NCBI RefSeq assembly: GCF_028369105.1
Contig: NZ_JAQNDO010000001.1
Location: forward strand, 9,642,501-9,706,500
DNA length: 64,000 bases
From: Polyangium mundeleinium
GTDB taxonomy: Bacteria > Myxococcota_A > Polyangia > Polyangiales > Polyangiaceae
Reading direction: 5' to 3'
Shown here one piece after another: positions 37,002-44,911 of the stretch. A model generated the notes under the pieces. That model was not told the DNA's origin, made no database searches, and was given only the letters and a program-made list of their open reading frames with translations. The translations under genes were made by a program, and so were the position numbers. Each line of letters starts with the position of its first letter. Within the stretch, counting starts at the first letter, position 1.

Positions 37002-38147
37002 ATGGCTCAACGACGCCACAGAGTGCTGATCGTCGACGACGAGGACGGGATCGTCCTCGCCCTCCATCGGTTTCTTTATCAGGACAACCATCGCTACGAC
37101 GTCCTCTTGGCGAAGAACGCCGAGGTGGGCCGTCAAATCCTGCGCGAGACGCCGATCGACGTTCTGGTGACCGACGTCCACCTGCCCGGCATGAGCGGCA
37201 TGGACCTCGTCTGCTGGGCCGCGGTGGAGACGCCGGACACGCGGGCGATCGTGATGACCGCGTTCGACGTCGCGACGATCCGCGACAAGGCGCACGCGGT
37301 CGGCTGTCTCAAGCTGATGCGCAAGCCCTTCGATCTGCACGAGCTCCGCGCGGCGCTCCTGCAGGCCATGGAGACGCACGACAGCCTGCTCGGGAGCCTC
37401 TCGGAGCTCTCGGCGGTCGACGTCATCCAGATGCTCTGCCTCGGCCGCAAGACGACAGCGCTCCGCATCGCGCGCGGGCCTGTCTCGGGCATCATCCTCA
37501 TCCAGAACGGCGACATCGTGCACGCCGTCTGGAACAACATGGTCGGCGAGGAGGCGGTGCACGAGATGATCGCGGTCGAGGACGGCGTCTTCAACATGGC
37601 GCCGTTCCCGCCGGACTTCGAGCGCACGATCACCGGCGACTACCAGCACATCCTGATGGAGGGCGTGCGCAAGCTCGACGAGAAGGCGCGCTTCGGCCCG
37701 TCCGACGACGACGCGCCGCGGCCTTCGGTGCGGCCCGGCCGCATCACGCAGCAGCAGGGCAGCAAGGACGACTGGGACTTCGGGCCGGACCCCGGCTTCC
37801 AGCAGAAGGCGCAGATCCCGACGAACGCGCGCATGCGCCTCGACGCGCTCAGCGCGCCGCCGGTGCCGAAGGAGCTCTCGTCGCAGGCGTTCCCGCCGCC
37901 GCCTCCGCCGCCTCCGCCGCCTCCGCCGCCCCCGCCGCCGCCCGAGGAGACGCCCGAGGAGATCGCGGCGCGCCTCAAGGAGCGCGAGGTCGCTTCGCTC
38001 ATGGATCAGGGCTTCACGGCGCTGCGCAACGGCCAGCGCGAGGACGCGCGCAAGTTCTGGCAGCAGGCGCTGGAGCTCGACCCCGGCAACCGCCGCATCG
38101 AGCTCAACCTGAAGAAGCTCGACCAGGATCCCTCGAAGCGATTCTGA
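37002..38147 (+). CDS. Response regulator: receiver-DUF4388 (PATAN)-polyproline-TPR
   Basis: 381 residues. Residues 5-125 are a receiver (acid pair Asp12/Asp13, phospho-acceptor Asp58 in LVTDVHLPGMSGMD, Lys108). Residues ~130-225 are a DUF4388/PATAN domain (LLGSLSELSAVDVIQMLCLGRKTTALRIARG), a protein-interaction module common in myxobacterial and cyanobacterial regulators. A run of 17 prolines (about residues 300-318) precedes a C-terminal TPR-like helix pair (FTALRNGQREDARKFWQQALELDPGNRRIELNLKKL). No DNA-binding domain, so its output is through protein contacts. It ends the cluster and is followed by a strong terminator. Confidence 0.93.
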   Translation: MAQRRHRVLIVDDEDGIVLALHRFLYQDNHRYDVLLAKNAEVGRQILRETPIDVLVTDVHLPGMSGMDLVCWAAVETPDTRAIVMTAFDVATIRDKAHAVGCLKLMRKPFDLHELRAALLQAMETHDSLLGSLSELSAVDVIQMLCLGRKTTALRIARGPVSGIILIQNGDIVHAVWNNMVGEEAVHEMIAVEDGVFNMAPFPPDFERTITGDYQHILMEGVRKLDEKARFGPSDDDAPRPSVRPGRITQQQGSKDDWDFGPDPGFQQKAQIPTNARMRLDALSAPPVPKELSSQAFPPPPPPPPPPPPPPPPPEETPEEIAARLKEREVASLMDQGFTALRNGQREDARKFWQQALELDPGNRRIELNLKKLDQDPSKRF

Positions 38148-38185
38148 GAGATCGATTCGGGCTCACACCATTGGGCCGCCAAAGA

Positions 38186-38225
38186 AGAATGGCCCGGCTG
38201 CCTGAGCCGGGCCATTCTCGTTTTT
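38186..38225 (+). terminator. Rho-independent terminator of the signalling cluster
   Basis: A perfect 14-bp stem (38186-38199 with 38205-38218), 5-base loop, then CG and TTTTT, 38 bases after the regulator's stop. The strongest terminator in the window. Confidence 0.96.
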
Positions 38226-38264
38226 GCGCCCTGGAGGGGGAGGGCCGGCGGCGCGCTCTGCGGT

Positions 38265-39560
38265 TTACTCCTCGGCGTCGGCGACGGCCTGCGCGACCGC
38301 GCCTTCTTCCTTGCGCGGGGCGGGCCGGGCCGGGGGCTCGTTCTGGTAGGCGCGGCGCGTGAGCCCGTAATCCGTGAAGGCCAGCATCACGAGCTCGCCG
38401 TCGCCCGTGTTCTGCGTCTGGTGGAGCGACCAGCGCGGCACGAAGACCGTGTCACCGGCCTTCACGTCGACGGTCGACTCGTTCACCTGGACGCGGCCGG
38501 AGCCCTCCGCGATGTGGAGGATCATCTCGTGGGCGTGCTTGTGCCGCTCGTTGAGCTTGCCGGCTGCGATGCGCACGATTCGGGTGTCGATGATCTCCGA
38601 CTTGAAGGGCAGTCGCTCGACGGTCGCCTTGACGTTCTGGCGCTCGGTCTCGTTTTCGTGGAGCGGGGCGCCGTGCTGGCCCGAGGTGAAGCGGATCAGG
38701 CTGGGATCGGGGTACTGGGGGGCGAGGGAGCGGCGCGCCTGGATGCGGCTCATCACGCCCTGGAGCTTGCGCCCCTGGATTGCGTCGTAGAGGCTCTCGA
38801 AGAAGCGGTGGCGCAGGCTCAGCGCGTAATTCATCGACGACAGGCACGTGTTGTACCAGTCGGGCGTGTGCATGTAGGACACCATCATGTCCTCCAGCGT
38901 CTGCGCGTGCTCGTCGTCGCAACCGATGTGAATGCGGAAGAAGCTCAGGAACTCCTCGGGGATCGAGGCCTTGAGCATGCCCTCGACCATGATCGTATAC
39001 ATCCGCGAGACGATGCCCTCGGTGCCGAGCGACAGGAACGCCGAGCCCGCGGCGGGGTGGGAGCGGAGGCAAAAATCGAGGAATTCGCGCACGAAGAAGC
39101 GCGTGGCGTCGAGATAGTCCGTCTTTTCGATGTCGATTTCGAGCGCCTCGCGCAGGAACTTGCGGAAGATCTCGGCGTGGCGTTTGTCCGTCTCGAGGCC
39201 GCCGCCCTCCTCCCACAGGTTCTCCGACAGCCGCGCGCGGTGGTAATCGTTGTCCGAGTTCGCCATCAGCGCGGCGAGGTATCGCGTGAAGTTCCGGTTG
39301 TAGAGGTAGTACTGGCCGAAAAAGAACTGAAAATCGGCCTTCGTCAGCTGCCCGGCGGTGCACGCCTTGAAGAAGCGGTTCCGCCAGAACGGGTGCTCGG
39401 CCTGGGCTTGTTTGAGGTTGAGCAGCGCCGCCTCGGCGCCCTTCCGGTCGGGATCGTTCGCTCCCACCGGCGTCGTCACGAAGGCCGGCGCGCGCGACGA
39501 AGGCGGCATGGCATCCCAGCCGCCCACATGGTTGGTTTCCTGCTTCGCCTCTCCGGACAT
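38265..39560 (-). CDS. Haem-oxygenase-like diiron oxidase (HDO) fused to a cupin domain
   Basis: 431 residues; the ATG at 39560 follows GGAGAAG. Residues about 40-280 form the all-helical haem-oxygenase-like (PqqC/CADD/UndA-type) domain, with the likely diiron ligands in order: Glu118 (ENLWEEGGG), His128 (KRHAEIF), Glu181 (GTEGIVS), His211, Asp215 and His218 (RIHIGCDDEHAQ). HDOs use O2 to cut or rearrange amines, fatty acids or amino acids. Residues ~320-400 are a cupin barrel with KHAHEMILHIAEG (His342/His344/Glu345) and GDTVFVPRWSLHQTQN (His380), a second metal site. I know no characterised enzyme with this exact pairing. The substrate is unknown; biosynthetic oxidation is likely. Confidence 0.85.
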   Translation of the reverse strand: MSGEAKQETNHVGGWDAMPPSSRAPAFVTTPVGANDPDRKGAEAALLNLKQAQAEHPFWRNRFFKACTAGQLTKADFQFFFGQYYLYNRNFTRYLAALMANSDNDYHRARLSENLWEEGGGLETDKRHAEIFRKFLREALEIDIEKTDYLDATRFFVREFLDFCLRSHPAAGSAFLSLGTEGIVSRMYTIMVEGMLKASIPEEFLSFFRIHIGCDDEHAQTLEDMMVSYMHTPDWYNTCLSSMNYALSLRHRFFESLYDAIQGRKLQGVMSRIQARRSLAPQYPDPSLIRFTSGQHGAPLHENETERQNVKATVERLPFKSEIIDTRIVRIAAGKLNERHKHAHEMILHIAEGSGRVQVNESTVDVKAGDTVFVPRWSLHQTQNTGDGELVMLAFTDYGLTRRAYQNEPPARPAPRKEEGAVAQAVADAEE

Positions 39561-39963
39561 ACACTTCTCCTCGATCGACCAAGGTTTGACGCCGCAGCGT
39601 CGGTACCCTCGCCCGCTGCGATGCGTCACGCGCCTCGTCCGCCGCATTATCGGCTGGGACGAATGAATAGGCTCGAATCTATCCCGTTTGGGGTCGCGTA
39701 GCGAGGCGTTTCACGTCTCTCACCCGAGAAATACGCCGTCAACGGTTTGAACGGATACCGCCGATTGCATGGGCTCCCATTCTTTTCACAGAAATTCGCC
39801 GGCCAACGGTTTGAATGGATACCGTTGATTGCATGGGCTCCCATTCTTTTCAATGGCAACGCACAACTGCACGCCATTCACCAGCAATCTGGCTGGTAAA
39901 ACCGATGCCGTGCGCGGGAACGTGAGAATCGTGCCCGTGCAGGTCCAAGCACGTTTTTGGCGT
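39561..39963. other. 403-bp intergenic region containing a 48-bp repeat pair
   Basis: Lies between the HDO-cupin start and the next minus-strand gene's stop. It is less GC-rich than its surroundings and holds the repeat pair at 39741-39852. A 76-residue minus-strand frame runs through the repeats, but its sequence is just the repeat translated and it has no ribosome-binding site; I do not call it. No promoter is obvious. Confidence 0.6.
39741..39852 (+). repeat. Two 48-bp direct repeats spaced by 16 bases
   Basis: 39741-39788 and 39805-39852 agree at all but three positions (48 bp), with a 64-bp period; the flanks CGCC and GCC before each copy are also similar. The unit includes GATTGCATGGGCTCCCATTC. 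Two copies only, no hairpin core, not a CRISPR. Possibly a scattered genomic repeat or a decayed element. Confidence 0.85.
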
Positions 39964-40587
39964 TCAGACGGTACGCGGGGTGACGAGCGTGGCGTCGGCG
40001 CGCGAGAGCTTTGCGTTCGTTCGCGATTTGTTGTCGACGACGCTGACGACGTGAATGCCCTGCGGCGTCATCGACAAGGACACCATGCACACCATCGTCG
40101 CCGTGAGCCCCTCGCCGGCGACCGCCACGAGCGATCCGGGCCGGCAATCCGCCGCCGAGGGGCGGATGCGGCCGCCGAGCGGCGTGTCACGGAACGTGCG
40201 CACGACGTGCACGAGATCGGCCGCCGTGCCGAGGACGACGATCGGGCCCTTGGGCTCGAACTCGGCGAGCCACGCGGGGCCGAAGGGCTCGACCACGCGC
40301 GCCGGCGGCAAGCGCCGGAGGAGCATCGTGTTCGCCTGGACGACGAGCCTATCGACGATGCGACCGTCGGCCGAGCCGCGCCACTTCTCGAGCATCTCCA
40401 GGACGGGCTTGCCCTGTTCGAGCCGGATGAGGCGACGATCGATCACGCCCCCCAGCGTGGCCGCGCCCGAGTGCTCGACGATCTCCACCGTGCCGAGCTG
40501 GCTCCACGCCGTACGCGTTTGAAGCGCGCGCGCGAGCTCCTCGGTCCAGGCGAGGGCGGTGGGTTCGAGGTCCGTGGCGTTCGTCAT
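39964..40587 (-). CDS. Protein of unknown function
   Basis: 207 residues from the ATG at 40587 (MTNATDLEPTALAWTEELAR). No signal peptide or membrane helix. The segments VVEPFGPAWLAEFEPKGPIVVLGTAADLVHVV and SLVAVAGEGLTATMVCMVSLSMTPQGIHVVSVV look like alternating strands and helices, but I recognise no motif. It stands alone: 103 bases from the divergent ABC-F gene. Composition is ordinary for the genome. Confidence 0.65.
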   Translation of the reverse strand: MTNATDLEPTALAWTEELARALQTRTAWSQLGTVEIVEHSGAATLGGVIDRRLIRLEQGKPVLEMLEKWRGSADGRIVDRLVVQANTMLLRRLPPARVVEPFGPAWLAEFEPKGPIVVLGTAADLVHVVRTFRDTPLGGRIRPSAADCRPGSLVAVAGEGLTATMVCMVSLSMTPQGIHVVSVVDNKSRTNAKLSRADATLVTPRTV

Positions 40588-40691
40588 CAGGGCACATCCT
40601 ATCCAGGTTCGGGACGGATGGCGCGAGGTTCCGGCGTCCCCTGGGGCCGGATGTCGGGTGACTCCTGTCTTACATGCTAAGACTGCCGGCC

Positions 40692-42704
40692 ATGACCGTC
40701 CTTCAGGTCTCCGGCCTCGGCTTCGGGTACGGCGCAAATGAGCTCTTTCAAGGGGTGACGTTCTCGCTCGCCCCGGGGGAGCGGGCCGCGCTCGTGGCGC
40801 CGAACGGCGCGGGAAAGTCCACGCTGATGCGGCTGATCGCGCGGGAGCTCAGCCCGGACGCGGGCTCGGTCGTGATCAAGCGAGGGACGCGGGTCGCGTA
40901 CGTCCGGCAATCCCACGAACTGCCGAAGGTCGGGACGGTGCTCGAAGCCTTCCTGTCGGGGTTCGACGAGCTTCTTTCGCTGCGGAAGGAGCTCGACGAG
41001 GCCTCACACGCGGCCGCGAGCGGGACGAAACAAGCGCTCGATCGGCTGGCGAACGCGACGGACAAGTACCACCTGGCGGGCGGGGATGCGCTGGAGCGGC
41101 GGGTGGAGATGCTCGCCGCGCACCTCGGCTTCTCGCACGAGGACATGGGCCGCGCGCTCGGGAGCCTGTCGGGCGGGGAGCGCGGGCGATTGCACCTCGG
41201 CGTGGCGCTCGCGAATACGCCGGACCTGATCTTGCTCGACGAGCCGACGAACCACCTCGACATCGAGACGATCGCGTGGCTGGAGCGGCACCTCGCGGGG
41301 CTGCCGAGCGCGATGCTCGTGGTCTCGCACGATCGCGCGTTCCTCGACGCGCTCTGCCCGATCACGATGGAGCTCGGGCGGCGAAGCTTTCGGGTCTATC
41401 CGCTCGCGTACTCGCGCTACGCCGAGGCGCGGGAAGAGGACCTCGCGCGGGAGCGCGAGCTCGCCGAGCGGCAAGAGGCGTTCGTCGCGAAGACCGAGGA
41501 GTTCATCCGTCGGAACATCGCGGGGCAGAAGACGAAGCAGGCGCAGAGCCGGCGGAAGATGCTCGACAAGCTGGAGACCGTCGACCGGCCAGAGGACGTG
41601 TGGGCGCGGGCGGAGAAGGTGGCCTTCCGCTTCGTGCAGGCGCCGCGCAGCGGAGACATCGTGCTCGACGGGCGGGCCCTCGCGGCGGAGCGCGGCGGGC
41701 GGCAGCTCTTTTCGGGCTTTGATCTGCTCGTGCGTCGCGGGGAGCGGATCGGGATTCTCGGGCCGAACGGGTGTGGCAAGTCGACGCTCTTGAAGATCCT
41801 CGCGGGTCGCGGCGCCGAGGAGGATCAAGGCGAGGTCAAGCGCGGGACGAACCTCTGCGAGGGGTATTTCGATCAGCACCTCGGCTCGCTCGATCCGAAC
41901 AAGACCGCAGTCGAGGAGATCCGCAGCGTGCGCGGCGACATGAACGTGGACGCGGCGCGGCAATACCTCGCGCGGTTCCGCTTCTACGGCGACGACACGC
42001 TGCGCAAGGTGGAAGGTTTTTCCGGGGGCGAGCGAAGCCGGCTCGCATTGGCGAAGCTCCTGCTCGAACCACGCAACCTGCTGTTCCTCGACGAGCCGAC
42101 GAACCACCTCGACATCCCGGCGGCGGAGATCCTGGAGGAGGCGCTCGCGAGCTTCGAGGGATCGGTGGTGCTCGTGTCGCACGATCGCCGCTTCCTCGAC
42201 GCAGTGACCACGCGGATCTGCGCGTTCCACGGCGGCAAGATCGAGCTCTTCCCCGGCGGATACCGCGACTTCCAGGCGAGTTTGTCCCGGCCGAGCATCA
42301 CGCCCGAAGAGGAAGACGGCGCCGACGAGGACGAGCGCGCCCAGGACGACGGGCGAGCGAAGCGCGCGGTGAAGCGGAGCGCGTCGACGGTCGTGGCGCA
42401 GGCGAAGGGGCCGGAGTCGCCGCTCGACAAGAAACGCGCGTTCGAGGCGGAGAAGGCCGCGTCGCGTGCGCTCGAGCGCAAGCGCAAGCGCGTGAAGGAG
42501 CTCGAAGAGGAGATCGCGATGGGCGAGACTGAGCTCGGGCGCATGCGCGAGGTCCTGAAGCAGGACCCGGGTGGGGACTGGGAAAAACTCGCGAAGATGG
42601 TGTCCGAGGAGCAAGCGCTCGCGCGGCGCGTGGACACGGCGATGACGGAGTGGATGACGCTCGGCGAGGAGCTCGCGGCCGAAGACGTGGGGAGGACGGC
42701 GTGA
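40692..42704 (+). CDS. ABC-F family ATPase
   Basis: 670 residues with two ABC ATPase domains on one chain and no membrane part, which defines ABC-F. Each half has Walker A (APNGAGKST and GPNGCGKST), the signature (LSGGERGR and FSGGERSR), and Walker B with ILLDEPTNHLD / LFLDEPTNHLD, joined by an Arg/Lys/Glu-rich linker of the kind that reaches the ribosome's peptidyl-transferase centre. The C-terminal ~110 residues are a coiled-coil, Uup-like extension. Members rescue or protect ribosomes. I start at the ATG at 40692 (MTVLQVSGLGFGYG); ATG 40674 is possible. Its TGA overlaps the next start as GTGA. Confidence 0.93.
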   Translation: MTVLQVSGLGFGYGANELFQGVTFSLAPGERAALVAPNGAGKSTLMRLIARELSPDAGSVVIKRGTRVAYVRQSHELPKVGTVLEAFLSGFDELLSLRKELDEASHAAASGTKQALDRLANATDKYHLAGGDALERRVEMLAAHLGFSHEDMGRALGSLSGGERGRLHLGVALANTPDLILLDEPTNHLDIETIAWLERHLAGLPSAMLVVSHDRAFLDALCPITMELGRRSFRVYPLAYSRYAEAREEDLARERELAERQEAFVAKTEEFIRRNIAGQKTKQAQSRRKMLDKLETVDRPEDVWARAEKVAFRFVQAPRSGDIVLDGRALAAERGGRQLFSGFDLLVRRGERIGILGPNGCGKSTLLKILAGRGAEEDQGEVKRGTNLCEGYFDQHLGSLDPNKTAVEEIRSVRGDMNVDAARQYLARFRFYGDDTLRKVEGFSGGERSRLALAKLLLEPRNLLFLDEPTNHLDIPAAEILEEALASFEGSVVLVSHDRRFLDAVTTRICAFHGGKIELFPGGYRDFQASLSRPSITPEEEDGADEDERAQDDGRAKRAVKRSASTVVAQAKGPESPLDKKRAFEAEKAASRALERKRKRVKELEEEIAMGETELGRMREVLKQDPGGDWEKLAKMVSEEQALARRVDTAMTEWMTLGEELAAEDVGRTA

Positions 42705-43456
42705 ATCGGCTCGGCCTCGTCGCGATGCTCGCGCTCGTCATGCTGCAAAGCGCGATCGCGTGTTCGAGCAAAAAAGAAGACGACGGCACGACGCCGCTCG
42801 CGACGACGGAGGAGCTGCCGTCGCTCACGATCGGCGAGGACACGCCGAACCTCCTGCTCACGTGGATCGACGAGAAGGGCGACATGCACGTCGAGCTCAA
42901 GCCCGCGGACGTGCCGGCGGAGGGTCGAACGCTCGTGCGTGTCGTCGTGAGTGATCGCGAGGACGGGACGAAGCACCTGTTTTACGTCGTCGATCTGACG
43001 AAGAAGCGCGACGACGGGACGTACGCGGCGCGGACGATGACGCGGCGCGCATGGGAGTCCGAGGTGGAGAAGCGGCGGAGCGCGTACCTCGCGAAGATCG
43101 CCCCTCCCCCGCCGCCCTCGCCGACCGGCGCGCCGAGCGCGACGCAAGGGCCAAAGCCGACGAACGAGCCGCCCGTCGTGGCCTCGGATCTGACGGTGAT
43201 CGTCTACGGCGCGGACTGGTGCAAACCCTGCCACCAGGCGGAAGATTATTTGCGCTCCAAGGGAGTGCGCGTCGTGAAGAAGGACGTGGAAGCGAGCCCG
43301 GAGGCCGCCCGGGAGATGAGCGACAAGCTCGAGAAGTCGGGTCAGCGCGGCGGCAGCATCCCCGTCATCGACATCCGCGGACAGATCCTCGTGGGCTTCA
43401 GCACCCGCGCCGTCGACCGCGCGCTCGCGAAGGCGTCCTCGGGCACGGCGCTCTGA
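42701..43456 (+). CDS. Lipoprotein with C-terminal glutaredoxin/thioredoxin-like domain
   Basis: 251 residues; GTG at 42701 follows GGAGG and overlaps the ABC-F stop by four bases. A lipoprotein signal ends at Cys21 (LQSAIAC). The middle (about 30-140) is an unrecognised charged domain. After a Pro-rich linker, the C-terminal ~90 residues hold a thioredoxin-like fold: VIVYGADWCKPCHQAEDYL with the redox pair CKPC (174-177), and the cis-Pro segment GGSIPVIDIRG. It probably reduces or oxidises disulfides in the envelope. No Dsb partner is in view. Coupling to the ABC-F gene is positional and does not imply shared function. Confidence 0.88.
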   Translation: MNRLGLVAMLALVMLQSAIACSSKKEDDGTTPLATTEELPSLTIGEDTPNLLLTWIDEKGDMHVELKPADVPAEGRTLVRVVVSDREDGTKHLFYVVDLTKKRDDGTYAARTMTRRAWESEVEKRRSAYLAKIAPPPPPSPTGAPSATQGPKPTNEPPVVASDLTVIVYGADWCKPCHQAEDYLRSKGVRVVKKDVEASPEAAREMSDKLEKSGQRGGSIPVIDIRGQILVGFSTRAVDRALAKASSGTAL

Positions 43457-43585
43457 TACCGGCGGAAGCCCAAGATCGTCGCTCTGCGCGTGCGCCCACG
43501 TTGCCCTCGCCAGGCGCAAGGCGTATACGAGCGGCCCCCCCGCAAGCCGGACCCGAAAGCGCGGGGATTTCCAGGAGCGAACTCC

Positions 43586-44911
43586 ATGATCGACGTAGTC
43601 ATGCCCCAGCTCGGTGAAAGCGTGGCCGAGGGGACGGTGACCAAGTGGCTCGTGCGTGAAGGCGACTTCGTTGCGCGGGAGCAACCGCTCCTGGAAGTCG
43701 CGACGGACAAGGCCGACACCGAGGTCCCCGCTCCTTCCGCGGGGCGGGTCGAGAGTATCGTGGCGGCCGTAGGGGCGGTGGTCCCGAAAGGCGGCCTGCT
43801 CTGTCGCATCGATGAGACGGCGACGGCCGGCGCAGACGTGGTGCGGCCCGTCATTCCCGCGCCCGCCGAGCCGCAGGCGCCCAAAGAGACGAAGCCCGAG
43901 CCCACGGCGCAGCCGCTCGGCTCGCCCTCGACGCGCAAGCTCGCGCGGGAAGAGGGCGTCGACCTGAACCAGGTGCAAGGCACGGGCGAGCATGGGCGCA
44001 TCACGCACGACGACGTGCGCCGCGTGGCCCACGCCGCCCCCGCGCCCGCCGCGCTCGCCTTGCCTCCGCCGCCCCTCGCGCCCGTGCCTGCCCAGCCGAT
44101 CACGGCCGCCCCGGAGCTCGCGCAGCTCGTGCAGGCGGGCGGCGGGTTCGTCCCGCCGATACCGGGCGTCGGGTACGGCGCGTACAAGGTGCCGCCGTAC
44201 TCGCCGCGCCCCGGCGACGAGGTGATCCCGTTCTCGCGCCGCCGCCGCATCACGGCCGATCACATGGCGTACTCGAAGATCACGTCGCCGCACGTGGTCA
44301 CGGTGGCCGAGGTCGATCTGCAGGCGACCACGAAGCTTCGCGATCAGCACAAGGATCGCTTCAAGAAGGAGGGCGTGCCGCTCACGTTCCTCGCCTTCAT
44401 CTGCGCCGCGACGGTCCGCGCGCTGCGCGAGCACCCGCACCTCAACGCGCGCGTGCTCGACAACTCCTTCGTCGTGCTCAAGGAGATCAACCTGGGCGTC
44501 GCGGTCGAGACGCCGGGCGGTCTCCTCGTGCCGAGCATCAAGCACGCAGATCAACTCTCGCTGCGCGGCGTCGCGGCGCAGATCGACGAGCTCGCGACGC
44601 GCGCGCGGGCGGGCAAGACCACCGCGGACGACCTCGCCGGCACAACGTTCACGGTCTCGAACCCCGGCCTCAAGGGCAACCTCTTCGGCGGCGCGATCAT
44701 CTCGCAGCCGAACGTGGGCATCCTGCGCATGGGCGAGATCAAGAAGCGGCCCGTGGTGGTGACGCGCGATGGCGAGGACGTCATCGCCATCCACCCGGTG
44801 ATGTACATGGCGCTCTCGTACGATCACAGGATCGTCGACGGCGTCCTGGCAAACTCGTTCCTCTGGCGCGTCGCTGATCTTCTGAGCCGCGGGGAGTTCG
44901 AAGTCGGATGA
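43586..44911 (+). CDS. 2-oxo acid dehydrogenase E2 (lipoyl acyltransferase)
   Basis: 441 residues, the core acyltransferase of a 2-oxoacid dehydrogenase complex, transferring an acyl group from lipoyl to CoA. One N-terminal lipoyl domain (IDVVMPQLGESVAEGTV, lipoylated Lys42 in ATDKADTEV); an E3-binding domain (STRKLAREEGVDLNQVQG...RITHDDV) with flexible Pro/Ala linkers; and the catalytic domain with active His414/Asp418 in SYDHRIVDG. The ATG at 43586 follows AGGAGCG. No E1 or E3 gene is beside it, so the substrate class (pyruvate, 2-oxoglutarate or branched-chain) is undecided. The stop overlaps the glyA start (ATGA). Confidence 0.95.
   Translation: MIDVVMPQLGESVAEGTVTKWLVREGDFVAREQPLLEVATDKADTEVPAPSAGRVESIVAAVGAVVPKGGLLCRIDETATAGADVVRPVIPAPAEPQAPKETKPEPTAQPLGSPSTRKLAREEGVDLNQVQGTGEHGRITHDDVRRVAHAAPAPAALALPPPPLAPVPAQPITAAPELAQLVQAGGGFVPPIPGVGYGAYKVPPYSPRPGDEVIPFSRRRRITADHMAYSKITSPHVVTVAEVDLQATTKLRDQHKDRFKKEGVPLTFLAFICAATVRALREHPHLNARVLDNSFVVLKEINLGVAVETPGGLLVPSIKHADQLSLRGVAAQIDELATRARAGKTTADDLAGTTFTVSNPGLKGNLFGGAIISQPNVGILRMGEIKKRPVVVTRDGEDVIAIHPVMYMALSYDHRIVDGVLANSFLWRVADLLSRGEFEVG

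Noticed and set aside
39741-39852. CRISPR-like array
   Set aside because: Only two repeat units with a 16-base spacer, repeats longer than typical, no cas genes.
39647-39877. 76-residue minus-strand frame across the 48-bp repeats
   Set aside because: Its amino acid sequence is the repeat read twice, with no ribosome-binding site and no recognisable features.
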